A DNA stretch of 64,000 nt from Lachnospiraceae bacterium UBA3273 (GTDB taxonomy: Bacteria; Bacillota; Clostridia; Lachnospirales; Lachnospiraceae): assembly GCA_002362385.1 (NCBI GenBank), contig DEUB01000010.1:69224-133223 (forward strand), given 5' to 3'. Position 1 is the first letter of the stretch. Each line of letters begins with the position of its first letter. Shown in pieces: positions 8,113-16,499 of this stretch. A program made the translations under genes and the position numbers. The notes beneath the pieces were generated by a model that did no database searches, was not told where the DNA came from, and saw only the letters and a list, made by a program, of their open reading frames with translations.

Positions 8113-9441
8113 TTACGGCCGATGTCTTCTGTCAGTGCCGTATTTGCTGTAATATGCGGCCTTATCCTGATACATTTTTGTCTCTGCCGCCGTGATCAGT
8201 TTTTCAACGCCGCCAAAATGGTTCTTATCCCATATGCCTCCGATCGCCATGTGTACGGATCCGTCCTTTAAGTGTTTCTTTAACCGATCGATCCCCTGCC
8301 ACAAAGCCGTCTCTTCGATTCCCGCACAGATCGCTAACAGTTCATCGCCGCCGATGCGAAACAGGCCGTAATCGCCAAAGCTTTTTTTCAGGCACTCACA
8401 GGCGTCGAGAATGAGTTTGTCTCCAAAAGCATGCCCTTCCCGGTCGTTGACCTGTTTAAGTCCTGTTATATCGCAATAAACGATCCCCAGGCTCTGTTCG
8501 CTTTGCAGACCGCCAATGTATTCGTTCATGGCGTAACGGTTTCCGATCTGGGTCAGCTGATCGCGATAACTCATTTCTTTTAATTTCCGGATGAGGTTCC
8601 GCCGTTTCAAGGAAGAAATAATAAAATGCGCCATGATCTGGAGCATATCTGAAGCATAGTCTAAGGATTTCCCGGAAGGATTATCTATCCCGTAAAAACC
8701 GATGAGCTTCCGTTCATCGTATAGAGGGATCACGATCAGAGAGTGAATATCCTGACGTTTCAGGTTCTTATACTGTAAGGGATCGCTCTTTTGGATGTTC
8801 TCTATATTTTTTATGACAATATGCCTGCCTACCCGGAAATTCCGGTACCAGTTGGCGCATACTTCCGCCGGGAGATTCTGTAAGCTGTCCTTCATGGGCG
8901 TAACGCCGTCTGCCACCCATTCGTATGTATTGTCATCATAACCGTTTTCATTCCGTTCAAAGATATAAGTCCTCATACCGCCCAGGGCCTTGCCCACATA
9001 CTCTAACAAGACCTGTAATGTCTGGGAGGGAGTCTCCTGCTGAAGGGCAACGCGGACCCCTTTGTTGATCTGCGCTTCCAAAAGCATCATGCTGTCATGC
9101 TGCTTTGGCGTTTCGGCGTCAAAGGTAAGCTCCATGCGGTATTTTTTTCCATCGGCTTCTATGATGGCGGTTTTATGCGTTACCTGTTCTTTGAGAACGG
9201 GATCGTAACACCGGCATTCCTTAAAATATCCCTGCTTCAGTTTATGATCGTCACATGTGGGGCAGGGAACGGAACAGTTCTTGAGGACCTCATAGCACTT
9301 TTTGGAGGAAATATCTGCAAGGGAGTGAAAGCCGTACGTCCGAAGCGCCTTTTTATTCATGTAAACCAATTCGTGGTTATCCATTTCAGAGGTATAGACA
9401 AGCGCATCCGCCGTATCAAAGAGCTCCCATATTTTATTCAT
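8113..9441 (-). CDS. PAS-GAF-GGDEF diguanylate cyclase
   Basis: Predicted cytosolic enzyme making cyclic-di-GMP from two GTP. Residues 1-110 look like a PAS domain that carries a cysteine-rich segment (CYEVLKNCSVPCPTCDD), which could bind a metal or respond to redox; that is inference. A GAF-like domain spans about 130-280 and a GGDEF domain about 285-435. The cyclase signature reads RIGGDELLAIC and the substrate/metal segment VYCDITGLKQVNDREGHAFGD is complete, so activity is expected, in contrast to the dead GGDEF at 1429-3603. The start at 9441 follows GAGGAGG by 9 bases; an upstream in-frame start at 9459 overlaps that site. Confidence 0.9.
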   Translation of the reverse strand: MNKIWELFDTADALVYTSEMDNHELVYMNKKALRTYGFHSLADISSKKCYEVLKNCSVPCPTCDDHKLKQGYFKECRCYDPVLKEQVTHKTAIIEADGKKYRMELTFDAETPKQHDSMMLLEAQINKGVRVALQQETPSQTLQVLLEYVGKALGGMRTYIFERNENGYDDNTYEWVADGVTPMKDSLQNLPAEVCANWYRNFRVGRHIVIKNIENIQKSDPLQYKNLKRQDIHSLIVIPLYDERKLIGFYGIDNPSGKSLDYASDMLQIMAHFIISSLKRRNLIRKLKEMSYRDQLTQIGNRYAMNEYIGGLQSEQSLGIVYCDITGLKQVNDREGHAFGDKLILDACECLKKSFGDYGLFRIGGDELLAICAGIEETALWQGIDRLKKHLKDGSVHMAIGGIWDKNHFGGVEKLITAAETKMYQDKAAYYSKYGTDRRHRP

Positions 9442-9515
9442 GCCTGCGGTCCTCCTCAAACTGTAAGATATCTATATTTTTATACCACATTTTTCCCGCT
9501 TTTTTTGCATTTTGC

Positions 9516-9543
9516 GTGAATGGTAAATATATGGTGTGAATGG
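9516..9543 (+). promoter_or_regulatory. Direct repeat GTGAATGG, 20-bp period, possible regulator site
   Basis: Two exact GTGAATGG copies start 20 bases apart, about two helical turns, roughly 80-105 bases upstream of the histidine kinase gene at 9621. LytTR-type regulators bind direct repeats of about this period, and the kinase's partner regulator is of that class, so autoregulation is plausible. The repeat does not match the usual LytTR consensus closely. Confidence 0.35.
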
Positions 9544-9620
9544 CAGACGGCGTACATTTACATTTGGCGGATAAAATGCTAGAATAGCTGTAATATACAA
9601 AATAGCAGGAAAAACGGCTG

Positions 9621-10889
9621 ATGTTGGTGCAGATTTTATCTTTCATACACAATTTAATTACCATGTTGTTTGGTATCTATATTTCTGCTTTCTTTTTGGG
9701 GGTAAAGCAGAACCGGAAAAATATCTTCACGCTGTTTTTATTATTTTCCTTTGTGGGGATCATGTATATTATCAGTTTTTTCCTGTTTGGTCTGTCCGTT
9801 ACAGACCGGCTCTATGCGGTTATCATACATCTGCCCCTGATTTTGTTTTTATCCCTGTATTACAAATATCCTGTTATACCGTCTTGTATTTCCGTGTTTT
9901 CCGCATATCTCTGTTGTCAATTGAGCAACTGGATCGGATTATTGATATTGGGGCTTACAGGCGAACAGTGGTGCTATTATGCTTCGCGGATCCTTACCAC
10001 ATGCGTATCCTTCTTTCTGTTGTGCAGGTTTGTATGCCGCACTACGGAGGCTATTTTTGCAAGGGCCACCAGGGAACTTTATATTATAGGCTTTCTTCCC
10101 ACGGTATATTACTTTTTTGACTATTCTTTTACCAAACTTTCCAACCTGCTTTATTCAAATAACAAAGCAGTGGTTGAATTTATGGGATTCATTTTTTGCA
10201 TCGCTTACTTTGCATTTCTGTTTGTTTATTTCCGGGAATATGAAAAAGAGCAGGAGATCAGACAGTACAACGATCTGATGAAGATGCAGTTTCTTTCTGT
10301 CGAAAAGGAGATTGAACAGGTAAAGCGCAGCAAGCAAAAGCTTTCCATACTGAGGCATGATATGCGCCACCATTTAAATATTATTCTGACGCAGCTTCAA
10401 AATGACAACATTGAGAAGGCGGTGGACTATATTGAGGAAATCGGCGACCTTTATGATGATACGACCATCACGACCTACTGCCGGAATGAAATGATCAATT
10501 CCGTAATTTCTATTTATCATGCACGTTTTACGGACAGGAAAATTGAGCTAAGGTATGATATCCAGGCGGGAGCAGAGCTTCCCTGTCCGGATACTGCGAT
10601 CTGTACCATTTTATCCAATGCCTTAGAAAATGCCATGCATGCATTGGAAGAGGCTGATACAAAAGAAAAGTGGGCAAGCCTTACGATTTCCGAAAAGGGA
10701 AACCACCTTCTGCTTCAGATTGAGAATCCTGTTGTACGGATTCCGAGAGTTGTTAACGGTATCCCGGTTTCCGATAAAAAGGGACATGGAGTCGGTGTGA
10801 AGAGTATCGTATATTATGTGGAACAATTAAAGGGACAATATCATTTTTCGTTTCTTGACCATTCTTTCGTACTTAGGATCATTATTTAG
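9621..10889 (+). CDS. AgrC-like GHKL sensor histidine kinase
   Basis: Membrane sensor kinase of the peptide-sensing (Agr/ComD) type. Residues 1-210 form six or seven hydrophobic helices; a coiled-coil stretch leads to the phosphoacceptor segment LRHDMRHHLN with the His near residue 246. The GHKL ATP-binding domain follows, with the N-box NALENAMHALEE and the glycine box KKGHGVGVKSI. It is coupled to the LytTR response regulator whose ATG lies 10 bases beyond this stop, the usual arrangement. No agrB/agrD-like peptide processing genes are next to it, so the signal is unknown. Confidence 0.88.
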   Translation: MLVQILSFIHNLITMLFGIYISAFFLGVKQNRKNIFTLFLLFSFVGIMYIISFFLFGLSVTDRLYAVIIHLPLILFLSLYYKYPVIPSCISVFSAYLCCQLSNWIGLLILGLTGEQWCYYASRILTTCVSFFLLCRFVCRTTEAIFARATRELYIIGFLPTVYYFFDYSFTKLSNLLYSNNKAVVEFMGFIFCIAYFAFLFVYFREYEKEQEIRQYNDLMKMQFLSVEKEIEQVKRSKQKLSILRHDMRHHLNIILTQLQNDNIEKAVDYIEEIGDLYDDTTITTYCRNEMINSVISIYHARFTDRKIELRYDIQAGAELPCPDTAICTILSNALENAMHALEEADTKEKWASLTISEKGNHLLLQIENPVVRIPRVVNGIPVSDKKGHGVGVKSIVYYVEQLKGQYHFSFLDHSFVLRIII

Positions 10890-10899
10890 AGGTAATGTG

Positions 10900-11607
10900 A
10901 TGAAAATAGCAATTTGTGATGATGAAATACGTTTTATAGATGCGATCTGTCCGCTGTTAGAGCAATGGGCAGGGGAACGAGGAATAAGGCTTACGCTGTA
11001 CCGCTTTACAAATGGGGATGATCTTTTGGAAGCCCATCAGAATGAATGGATGGATCTGATCATTCTGGATGTGATCATGCCTTTATCAAGCGGTATCGAT
11101 GTCGCAAGGGAGCTTAGGAATATGCATCAGAGCGTTCCCATTGTTTTCCTTACTTCATCCAGGGGCTTTGCAGTTGAGTCTTATGAGGTAAAAGCCCTTA
11201 ATTATCTTATAAAACCCGTTGATCCTGCTAAGCTGTTTCTTACTCTGGATGATTTCCTAAAAACATTTAATCTGCCTAAAAATTTCTTTACGGCAAAAAC
11301 TGTTGACGGCTTCTGCAGGATTGAAATTGCAGATGTTGATTATTTAGAGGCGCAGAACAAACAGGTCCTTGTTCATATGGGAAGCGGCAGGGTAATCGCG
11401 ATCCGTGAGCTGTTCTCAAAATGTGCGGAGGTTTTTACGCCGGAAAACGGATTTTGCTGCTGCCACCGCAGTTATATTGTAAATTTAAGCAATGTGGAGC
11501 GGTTTACAAAGACGGAAGTAACCACGATCCATCATGCGGTCATACCCATATCGAGGAACAACTATGCAGTGTTTAAGGGAACTTATTTTAACTATATGTT
11601 TGAGTAA
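10900..11607 (+). CDS. LytTR family response regulator (AgrA-like)
   Basis: DNA-binding partner of the GHKL kinase at 9621. Receiver domain at residues 1-120 begins MKIAICDDE, with the phosphoacceptor Asp in LIILDVIMP, Thr/Ser in FLTSSRGF and Lys in YLIKPVDP. The LytTR domain covers about 135-235 (DVDYLEAQNKQVLVHM, CHRSYIVNLSNVE). The open frame starts earlier at 10855, inside the kinase gene, but the family start MKIAICDD and the AGAGGT site place it at 10900. No other target than its own locus can be proposed. Confidence 0.9.
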   Translation: MKIAICDDEIRFIDAICPLLEQWAGERGIRLTLYRFTNGDDLLEAHQNEWMDLIILDVIMPLSSGIDVARELRNMHQSVPIVFLTSSRGFAVESYEVKALNYLIKPVDPAKLFLTLDDFLKTFNLPKNFFTAKTVDGFCRIEIADVDYLEAQNKQVLVHMGSGRVIAIRELFSKCAEVFTPENGFCCCHRSYIVNLSNVERFTKTEVTTIHHAVIPISRNNYAVFKGTYFNYMFE

Positions 11608-11659
11608 TACAGATTTTTTAAGTAAAAGGAACAAAAACGAGAAAATGTCTATAGACACC

Positions 11660-11709
11660 TTTTCAAATGGGATTTTTTGTGCTATCATATGTAGTAATGA
11701 AAACTACAT
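11660..11709 (+). promoter_or_regulatory. Promoter and operator-like inverted repeat before degV gene
   Basis: TTTTCA (11660-11665), 17 bases, then TATCAT (11683-11688) resemble a sigma-A promoter. Directly after it lies an inverted repeat, ATGTAGT and ACTACAT separated by 7 bases (11689-11709), covering the expected transcription start. A perfect GTCTATAGAC palindrome sits just upstream (11647-11656). The arrangement suggests repression, by an unknown regulator. Confidence 0.5.
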
Positions 11710-11731
11710 TGCAAATATATGAGGAAAAGTT

Positions 11732-12565
11732 ATGTATAAAATTTTAATTGACAGTTGCGGAGAATTTACAAAGGAGATGGAAGCGGATCCGGTATTTGAG
11801 CATGTTGCCTTACAGCTTCAGGTAGGGCAGTGGCATCAGATGGACGACGCTACCTTTGATCAGGCTGAATTCTTAAAGAGGGTGGCGGAATGTCCGGCAT
11901 GTCCTAAATCCGCATGTCCTTCCCCGGAACAGTATATGAAGCAGTTCGAGGGCTGTGACGAAGTTTATATTGTAACTTTATCCGGCAATTTAAGCGGAAG
12001 CTACAACAGCGCCAAAACGGCTGTTGATATGTTTTATGAAACTAACGATACCGCAAAGATCCACATTTTTGATTCCTGTTCCGCATCTATCGGCGAGACT
12101 TTGATAGGATTGAAGATCCATGAATTGGCGGAAGCGGGCTTAAGCTTTGAGGAAGTGGTTGTGAAGGCTGAGGAATATAAGCTTTCCCTCAATACCTATT
12201 TTGTGTTGGACAATCTGGAAACCCTGCGGAAAAACGGAAGACTTTCAAGTGTAAAAGCCCTTGTTGCTTCTACCCTGAACATCAAACCGGTCATGGGAGC
12301 AACTGACGAAGGCGTCATTATTCAGCTTGGTCAAAAGATCGGCATGAAAAAGGCTCTTGCAAAGCTTGCGGAAACGGTTATCGTGGAAAAGGCGCAGACG
12401 CCGGGCAGGCCTCTTATGATCTCTCATTGCAATGCGCCGGACAGGGCTGCCTATGTTAAGGATATTTTAGAAAAAACAGGACTGTTTTCCTCTATCGGTG
12501 TGTTGGATACTGCGGGAATCAGCAGTATGTATGCAAATGACGGAGGCGTCATAATTGCGGTATAG
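11732..12565 (+). CDS. DegV family fatty-acid-binding protein
   Basis: DegV (FakB-like) proteins bind a fatty acid in the cytosol; in characterised Firmicutes they present it to FakA kinase for phosphorylation. At 277 residues this has the usual length. Visible features are the opening YKILIDSCGEFT, the fatty-acid head-group loop TLSGNLSGSYNSA, the DSCSASIGETL stretch, and LDNLETLRKNGRLS in the C-terminal domain. The segment CPACPKSACPSPEQY contains three cysteines before the conserved SP-Y motif. Single gene behind its own promoter; no fakA in the window. Confidence 0.92.
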   Translation: MYKILIDSCGEFTKEMEADPVFEHVALQLQVGQWHQMDDATFDQAEFLKRVAECPACPKSACPSPEQYMKQFEGCDEVYIVTLSGNLSGSYNSAKTAVDMFYETNDTAKIHIFDSCSASIGETLIGLKIHELAEAGLSFEEVVVKAEEYKLSLNTYFVLDNLETLRKNGRLSSVKALVASTLNIKPVMGATDEGVIIQLGQKIGMKKALAKLAETVIVEKAQTPGRPLMISHCNAPDRAAYVKDILEKTGLFSSIGVLDTAGISSMYANDGGVIIAV

Positions 12566-12634
12566 AAAATCTGCGAAAGCAGGTATTGAAATGCACACCG
12601 GCAATAGAAACGGTTATGGCAGAATGTTGTAGAT

Positions 12635-13321
12635 TTAGAAGGGCAGAAACCCCTTTAAGCGGGAGAGAGTAATAACTTCCCCGTTAGCCAGCCGGTATTC
12701 TTTTTTGGTATGTGAGAGGACATGGTTTTGATTCAGGACCGTGTCTTTTTTTGCGAAGAAAAATTCGGGATAATTGTCCACCCAGTGATAAAAGTCGTCT
12801 ATTTCTCCCAGCATGGAGAGCACGGTTCCGTCGTCTAAATGGACATCCACAAGATGGGACTGGCTTTTTGCATACAGGATTTTTTCCACAGGGACATAGT
12901 GGGTCTCGGATTCTGCACGGATCTCAATGGTGGGAACGCTTGTCTGAAGATGGTATTTGTGGGCTTCCCGGATCATCTGATGCAAGGGAGCCGTTAAAAC
13001 AGGCTTTTGCATAGAGAGAAGCCCGTCAATGGCGTCCTGATAGGAAAAGGGAGTGCCCTCGGGATGGCAGACTGCGATCTGTCCTGGGATATGGATGGAT
13101 CTCAACTGTTCTACGATGGATCTGCCGTGGTCTTCCGTCAGCGTGATGTCGATGATGACCAGTTCATATTTCATGGGCGCGCGCAAAAGGCTTTGGGAAT
13201 CTCCGAAGGCCTCTACATACAAAGTGCCCGTTTCAGCACAGAGGGCTGAGTTGGCGCGGCCTAAAAGCCTTTCCAATTGTTTCCTGTCGGCAATGTTGTC
13301 TGCAATGACCCCAATATACAT
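12635..13321 (-). CDS. LytTR response regulator with divergent receiver domain
   Basis: A 228-residue DNA-binding regulator. The N-terminal half is receiver-like: the phosphoacceptor Asp is present in ELVIIDITL and a Lys-Pro pair in MQKPV, but the acidic pair near the start reads IADN instead of DD, so phosphorylation is uncertain. The C-terminal LytTR domain is clear (EKILYAKSQSHLVDVHLDDG, VLNQNHVLSHTKKEYRLANGE). No kinase is adjacent; it is followed on the same strand by nothing obvious and preceded by the DUF1294 gene. Start ATG has GAGGAGG upstream. Confidence 0.85.
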   Translation of the reverse strand: MYIGVIADNIADRKQLERLLGRANSALCAETGTLYVEAFGDSQSLLRAPMKYELVIIDITLTEDHGRSIVEQLRSIHIPGQIAVCHPEGTPFSYQDAIDGLLSMQKPVLTAPLHQMIREAHKYHLQTSVPTIEIRAESETHYVPVEKILYAKSQSHLVDVHLDDGTVLSMLGEIDDFYHWVDNYPEFFFAKKDTVLNQNHVLSHTKKEYRLANGEVITLSRLKGFLPF

Positions 13322-13336
13322 AAAATCCCTCCTCTT

Positions 13337-13630
13337 TTACAGAAAAAGAAATTCGATCGGCGAACGGTAAAGAAAGTAGATGATGGCGGCCTGAATGATC
13401 AAGATCAAAGGCATGCCGTATAAAAAATACCAGTGCCTTGTTTTGTGGCGGAAAAGGAACATGCCAAGGGTAGTCCCTAAGCTTCCTCCGAATATGGCAA
13501 TGGTAAATAAAGTGGCTTCCGGTATACGGAAGGTTCTTTTTTTGGCTTTATATTTATCAACGCCCATAAGGATCAATCCCAAAAGATTGACGGAGGCGGT
13601 ATAAATGACAAGGGTAAGTACAACGTCCAC
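13337..13630 (-). CDS. DUF1294 family membrane protein
   Basis: A 97-residue membrane protein with three hydrophobic segments. It shows the family pattern: MGVDKYKAKKRTFRIPE, then GGSLGTTLGMFLFRHKTRHWYF and a final hydrophobic stretch. Function of the family is unknown; some members are fused to cold-shock domains, this one is not. Start is GTG, supported by AGAGG about 9 bases upstream. Sixteen bases separate it from the LytTR regulator, so the two are likely co-transcribed. Confidence 0.88.
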   Translation of the reverse strand: MDVVLTLVIYTASVNLLGLILMGVDKYKAKKRTFRIPEATLFTIAIFGGSLGTTLGMFLFRHKTRHWYFLYGMPLILIIQAAIIYFLYRSPIEFLFL

Positions 13631-13693
13631 GGGTTTTTCCTCTTTTATCTATTTTTACTAATTAAATTTTGATCATCACTACTTTTAAGATAA

Positions 13694-13768
13694 CACAAAA
13701 AAAGAAAGACCGCCATAGCAGAGATAAAGTATTGGAAAAAATCCTCACAAATCCCTGCGTGGCAGTCT
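13694..13768 (-). terminator. Rho-independent terminator of argG
   Basis: Read on the minus strand, AGACTGCCACGCAGGGAT pairs with ATCTCTGCTATGGCGGTCT across a 25-base loop, with a few mismatches, and is followed by TTTCTTTTTTTG. It begins 31 bases past the argG stop. Confidence 0.75.
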
Positions 13769-13798
13769 GAAAATTGAAAGAAAAACTTTAGGGCCTGA

Positions 13799-15016
13799 CT
13801 ATTTGTTTTCTAATTCCTGTTTTTTCATGGCGCGGACCTTGCTGGCAAGACCGAACAGGTTGATAAAGCCTTCCGCATCGTGATGGTCGTATAAATCGCC
13901 TGTTGTGAAGGAAGCAATGCTTTCGTTGTACAGGGAATACGGACTGGTGGTGCCTGCCTTGATGATGTTGCCCTTGTACAATTTGAATTTGACTTCGCCG
14001 GTCACATATTCCTGAGTGGATTCGATAAACGCCTGAACCGCTTCGCGGAGAGGGGTAAACCACTTTCCTTCATAAACGATCTGTGCAAATTTATTGCCCA
14101 TATCCATTTTTACCGTTGTTGTCTCACGGTCTAAGATCAATTCCTCCAACTGCTGATGAGCTTCATAGAGGATGGTGCCGCCGGGGGTCTCGTATACGCC
14201 GCGGGATTTCATGCCTACTACGCGGTTTTCAACAATATCCACAATGCCGATACCGTGCTTGCCGCCCAGTCTGTTTAACTCCTTGATAATATCGGAAACC
14301 TTCATTTCCTTGCCGTTTACGGATTTGGGAACGCCTTTTTCAAAGGTCATTGTCACATACTCGCCTTCATCGGGAGCCTTTTCCGGCGTTGTGCCGAGAA
14401 CCAGTAAATGGTCGTAGTTAGGCTCGTTTTCCGGCTCCTCAAGTTCCAGGCCTTCATGGCTGATGTGCCATAGGTTGCGGTCGCGGCTGTAGGAACTGTC
14501 AGCGGAAAAAGGAAGATGGATGCCGTGGGCGCGGCAGTATTCGATCTCTTCTTCACGGGAGTTCATAGTCCATTTGGGGTCTCTCCATGCTGCAATGATG
14601 CGAAGGTCGGGAGCTAAAGCCTTGATGCCCAGCTCAAAACGGATCTGGTCGTTTCCTTTACCTGTTGCGCCGTGGCAGATTGCTGTAGCATTTTCCTTGC
14701 GTGCGATCTCAACCAGTCTCTTGGCAATCGCGGGACGCGCCATGGAAGTGCCTAAGAGATATTTATTTTCATAAACGGCATGCGCCTGTACGCAGGGTAC
14801 GATGTACTCGTCGCAGAAGATGTCTGTCAGATCTTCAATATAGAGTTTTTCCGCGCCGGATGCCTTGGCCCTTTCCTCCAGACCGTCCAGTTCATTGCCC
14901 TGACCGCAGTCAACGCATACGCAGATCACGTCGTAATCATAATTTTCTTTTAACCAGGGGATGATGGCTGTTGTATCCAGACCGCCGGAATAAGCTAAAA
15001 TAACTTTTTCTTTCAT
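13799..15016 (-). CDS. argG: Argininosuccinate synthase
   Basis: Joins citrulline and aspartate with ATP, giving argininosuccinate, in arginine synthesis. The 405-residue protein starts MKEKVILAYSGGLDTTAII, the ATP-binding P-loop of the family. Other hallmarks are ICHGATGKGNDQIRFE, SADSSYSRDRNLW and GRLGGKHGIG-like text (NRLGGKHGIGIVDIVENR). The longest open frame begins five codons earlier at 15031, but GGAGG sits 8 bases before the ATG at 15016. Transcribed from a promoter at 15085-15113, divergently from argC; argH is not next to it. The intergenic region carries ArgR-box-like repeats. Ends with TAG, showing that TAG is a normal stop in this genome. Confidence 0.97.
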   Translation of the reverse strand: MKEKVILAYSGGLDTTAIIPWLKENYDYDVICVCVDCGQGNELDGLEERAKASGAEKLYIEDLTDIFCDEYIVPCVQAHAVYENKYLLGTSMARPAIAKRLVEIARKENATAICHGATGKGNDQIRFELGIKALAPDLRIIAAWRDPKWTMNSREEEIEYCRAHGIHLPFSADSSYSRDRNLWHISHEGLELEEPENEPNYDHLLVLGTTPEKAPDEGEYVTMTFEKGVPKSVNGKEMKVSDIIKELNRLGGKHGIGIVDIVENRVVGMKSRGVYETPGGTILYEAHQQLEELILDRETTTVKMDMGNKFAQIVYEGKWFTPLREAVQAFIESTQEYVTGEVKFKLYKGNIIKAGTTSPYSLYNESIASFTTGDLYDHHDAEGFINLFGLASKVRAMKKQELENK

Positions 15017-15084
15017 TGTAAAAGCCTCCATTTGAAATATGTAATAATAGATGTTTTGCGGCCTTGTAAAACCGCTCTTTTACC

Positions 15085-15113
15085 AATATACATCATAATA
15101 AGAAATAATGCAA
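15085..15113 (-). promoter_or_regulatory. argG promoter
   Basis: On the minus strand TTGCAT (15113-15108), a 17-base spacer and TATATT (15090-15085) lie 69 bases upstream of the argG start. Confidence 0.65.
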
Positions 15114-15120
15114 CAGGAAA

Positions 15121-15190
15121 AATGTGAATAAAACAATGAATATTCAACAAATTATGCATAAAATAAATAAATATTGAATATTATGCAGGA
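15121..15190. promoter_or_regulatory. ArgR-box-like operator cluster between argG and argC
   Basis: The interval holds TGAATATTCA (15137-15146), an exact palindrome that contains the TGAAT/ATTCA half-sites of ARG boxes, flanked by TGTGAATAAAAC and by two ATTATGCA-type stretches around TATTGAATATTATGCA. ArgR hexamers bind pairs of such AT-rich boxes. The cluster starts just beyond the -35 of argG and overlaps the -35 of argC, so it could repress both genes when arginine is plentiful. Confidence 0.6.
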
Positions 15191-15202
15191 ATGTTTTATA
15201 AT
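15174..15202 (+). promoter_or_regulatory. argC promoter
   Basis: TTGAAT (15174-15179), 17-base spacer, TATAAT (15197-15202). The -35 lies inside the ArgR-box-like cluster. The leader to the argC start is about 175 bases and contains a dispersed repeat. Confidence 0.75.
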
Positions 15203-15217
15203 TATGCAATCGATGGG

Positions 15218-15277
15218 GCGTGCCGCCGCAGGAACAATATACGCTAAAGGGCCGTCTGCCGCCTTGAAAATCGATTT
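15218..15277 (+). repeat. Dispersed 60-bp repeat, copy 1
   Basis: Ungapped match over 60 bases to 49831-49890, with a 29-base identical core (15243-15271 and 49856-49884). This copy lies in the argC leader. The core contains GGGCCGTCTGCCGCC and has no clear self-pairing. It is likely a genome-wide intergenic element, but only two copies are visible here. Confidence 0.85.
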
Positions 15278-15383
15278 TTGTGGGAAAGCGGGGAGGGCGT
15301 CTTGAATTCGGAAGCGGTTTTGGGTATGATGATAGATGCATGAAAACAACTGTCGGAAAATAAATGAAAGGATGAACAAATCA

Positions 15384-16439
15384 ATGATTAAAGCAGGAAT
15401 CATAGGAGCTACGGGCTACGCAGGAGGCGAGCTGGTAAGGCTTTTGACACAGCATAAGGATGCGGAGGTAGTCTGGTACGGATCCAAGAGTTATATAGAC
15501 AAGAAATATGCTTCCGTCTACGGCAATATGTTTCAGATCGTGGATGATAAGTGTATGGACGACAATATGGAGGAGCTTGCAGAAAAGGTGGATGTGATCT
15601 TTACCGCAACGCCCCAGGGACTTTGTGCTTCCCTTGTGAATGATGATATTTTGAATAAAGTGAAGATCGTGGATCTGAGCGCCGATTTCCGTATTAAGGA
15701 TGTGGCAGTATATGAAAAATGGTACGGCCTTGAGCATAAATCTCCCCAGTACATAGAAGAAGCCGTTTACGGTCTTTGCGAGATCAACAGGGAGGATGTG
15801 AAAAAGGCCCGTCTGGTGGCGAATCCCGGCTGTTATACCACCTGTTCCATACTGACGGCGTATCCTCTGGTAAAGGAAGGTCTGATAGACGTTCATTCCC
15901 TGATCGTGGATGCAAAATCCGGCACTTCGGGAGCGGGCAGGGGAGCCAAGGTTAATAACCTCTATTGTGAGGTCAATGAGAATATCAAGGCCTACGGAGT
16001 GGCCTCCCACCGCCACACGCCGGAAATCGAGGAACAGTTAGGCTATGCGGCGAAAGAACCTATCGTGATCAACTTTACGCCCCATCTTGTTCCCATGAAC
16101 CGCGGAATCCTTGCGACGGAATATGCCAATCTTAAGAAGAAACCGGACGGCAGTCTGCCTTCCTATGAGGAGATCAAGGCGGTCTATGATAAATATTACG
16201 GAAAGGAAAAGTTTATCCGCGTTCTGGATAAAGGAAGCCTGCCGGAAACCAAATGGGTAGAGGGCAGCAACTATGTGGACATTAACTTTGTCATCGATGA
16301 GCGGACGGGCCGCATCATTATGATGGGCGCCATTGATAACCTGGTAAAAGGAGCGGCAGGACAGGCGGTGCAGAACATGAACCTGATGTTCGGGCTGCCT
16401 GAGGATGAAGGCCTTGATCTGGTGCCGATGTTCCCGTAA
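15384..16439 (+). CDS. argC: N-acetyl-gamma-glutamyl-phosphate reductase
   Basis: Third step of arginine synthesis: NADPH-dependent reduction of N-acetylglutamyl-phosphate to the semialdehyde, in the cytosol. The protein begins MIKAGIIGATGYAGGELVRLL, a nucleotide-binding motif; the catalytic Cys is in NPGCYTTCS near residue 150, and the substrate segments SGTSGAGRGA and SHRHTPEIEEQLG are complete. Two earlier in-frame ATGs exist (15336, 15372), but GAAAGG is better spaced for 15384 and the family starts there. It stands alone after its promoter; argB and argD lie 37 kb away in this window. Confidence 0.96.
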   Translation: MIKAGIIGATGYAGGELVRLLTQHKDAEVVWYGSKSYIDKKYASVYGNMFQIVDDKCMDDNMEELAEKVDVIFTATPQGLCASLVNDDILNKVKIVDLSADFRIKDVAVYEKWYGLEHKSPQYIEEAVYGLCEINREDVKKARLVANPGCYTTCSILTAYPLVKEGLIDVHSLIVDAKSGTSGAGRGAKVNNLYCEVNENIKAYGVASHRHTPEIEEQLGYAAKEPIVINFTPHLVPMNRGILATEYANLKKKPDGSLPSYEEIKAVYDKYYGKEKFIRVLDKGSLPETKWVEGSNYVDINFVIDERTGRIIMMGAIDNLVKGAAGQAVQNMNLMFGLPEDEGLDLVPMFP

Positions 16440-16499
16440 GATTATGGGGGCGCAATTGGAATTTTGCTTTTCTTATGGAATGGCAGCCGCCTTTTCTTT

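Noticed and set aside
15152..15403. Antisense frame in the argG-argC spacer that shares a peptide with the antisense frame at 49804
   Set aside because: The shared peptide is only the translation of the 60-bp dispersed repeat; nothing else is alike, so it is not a gene.
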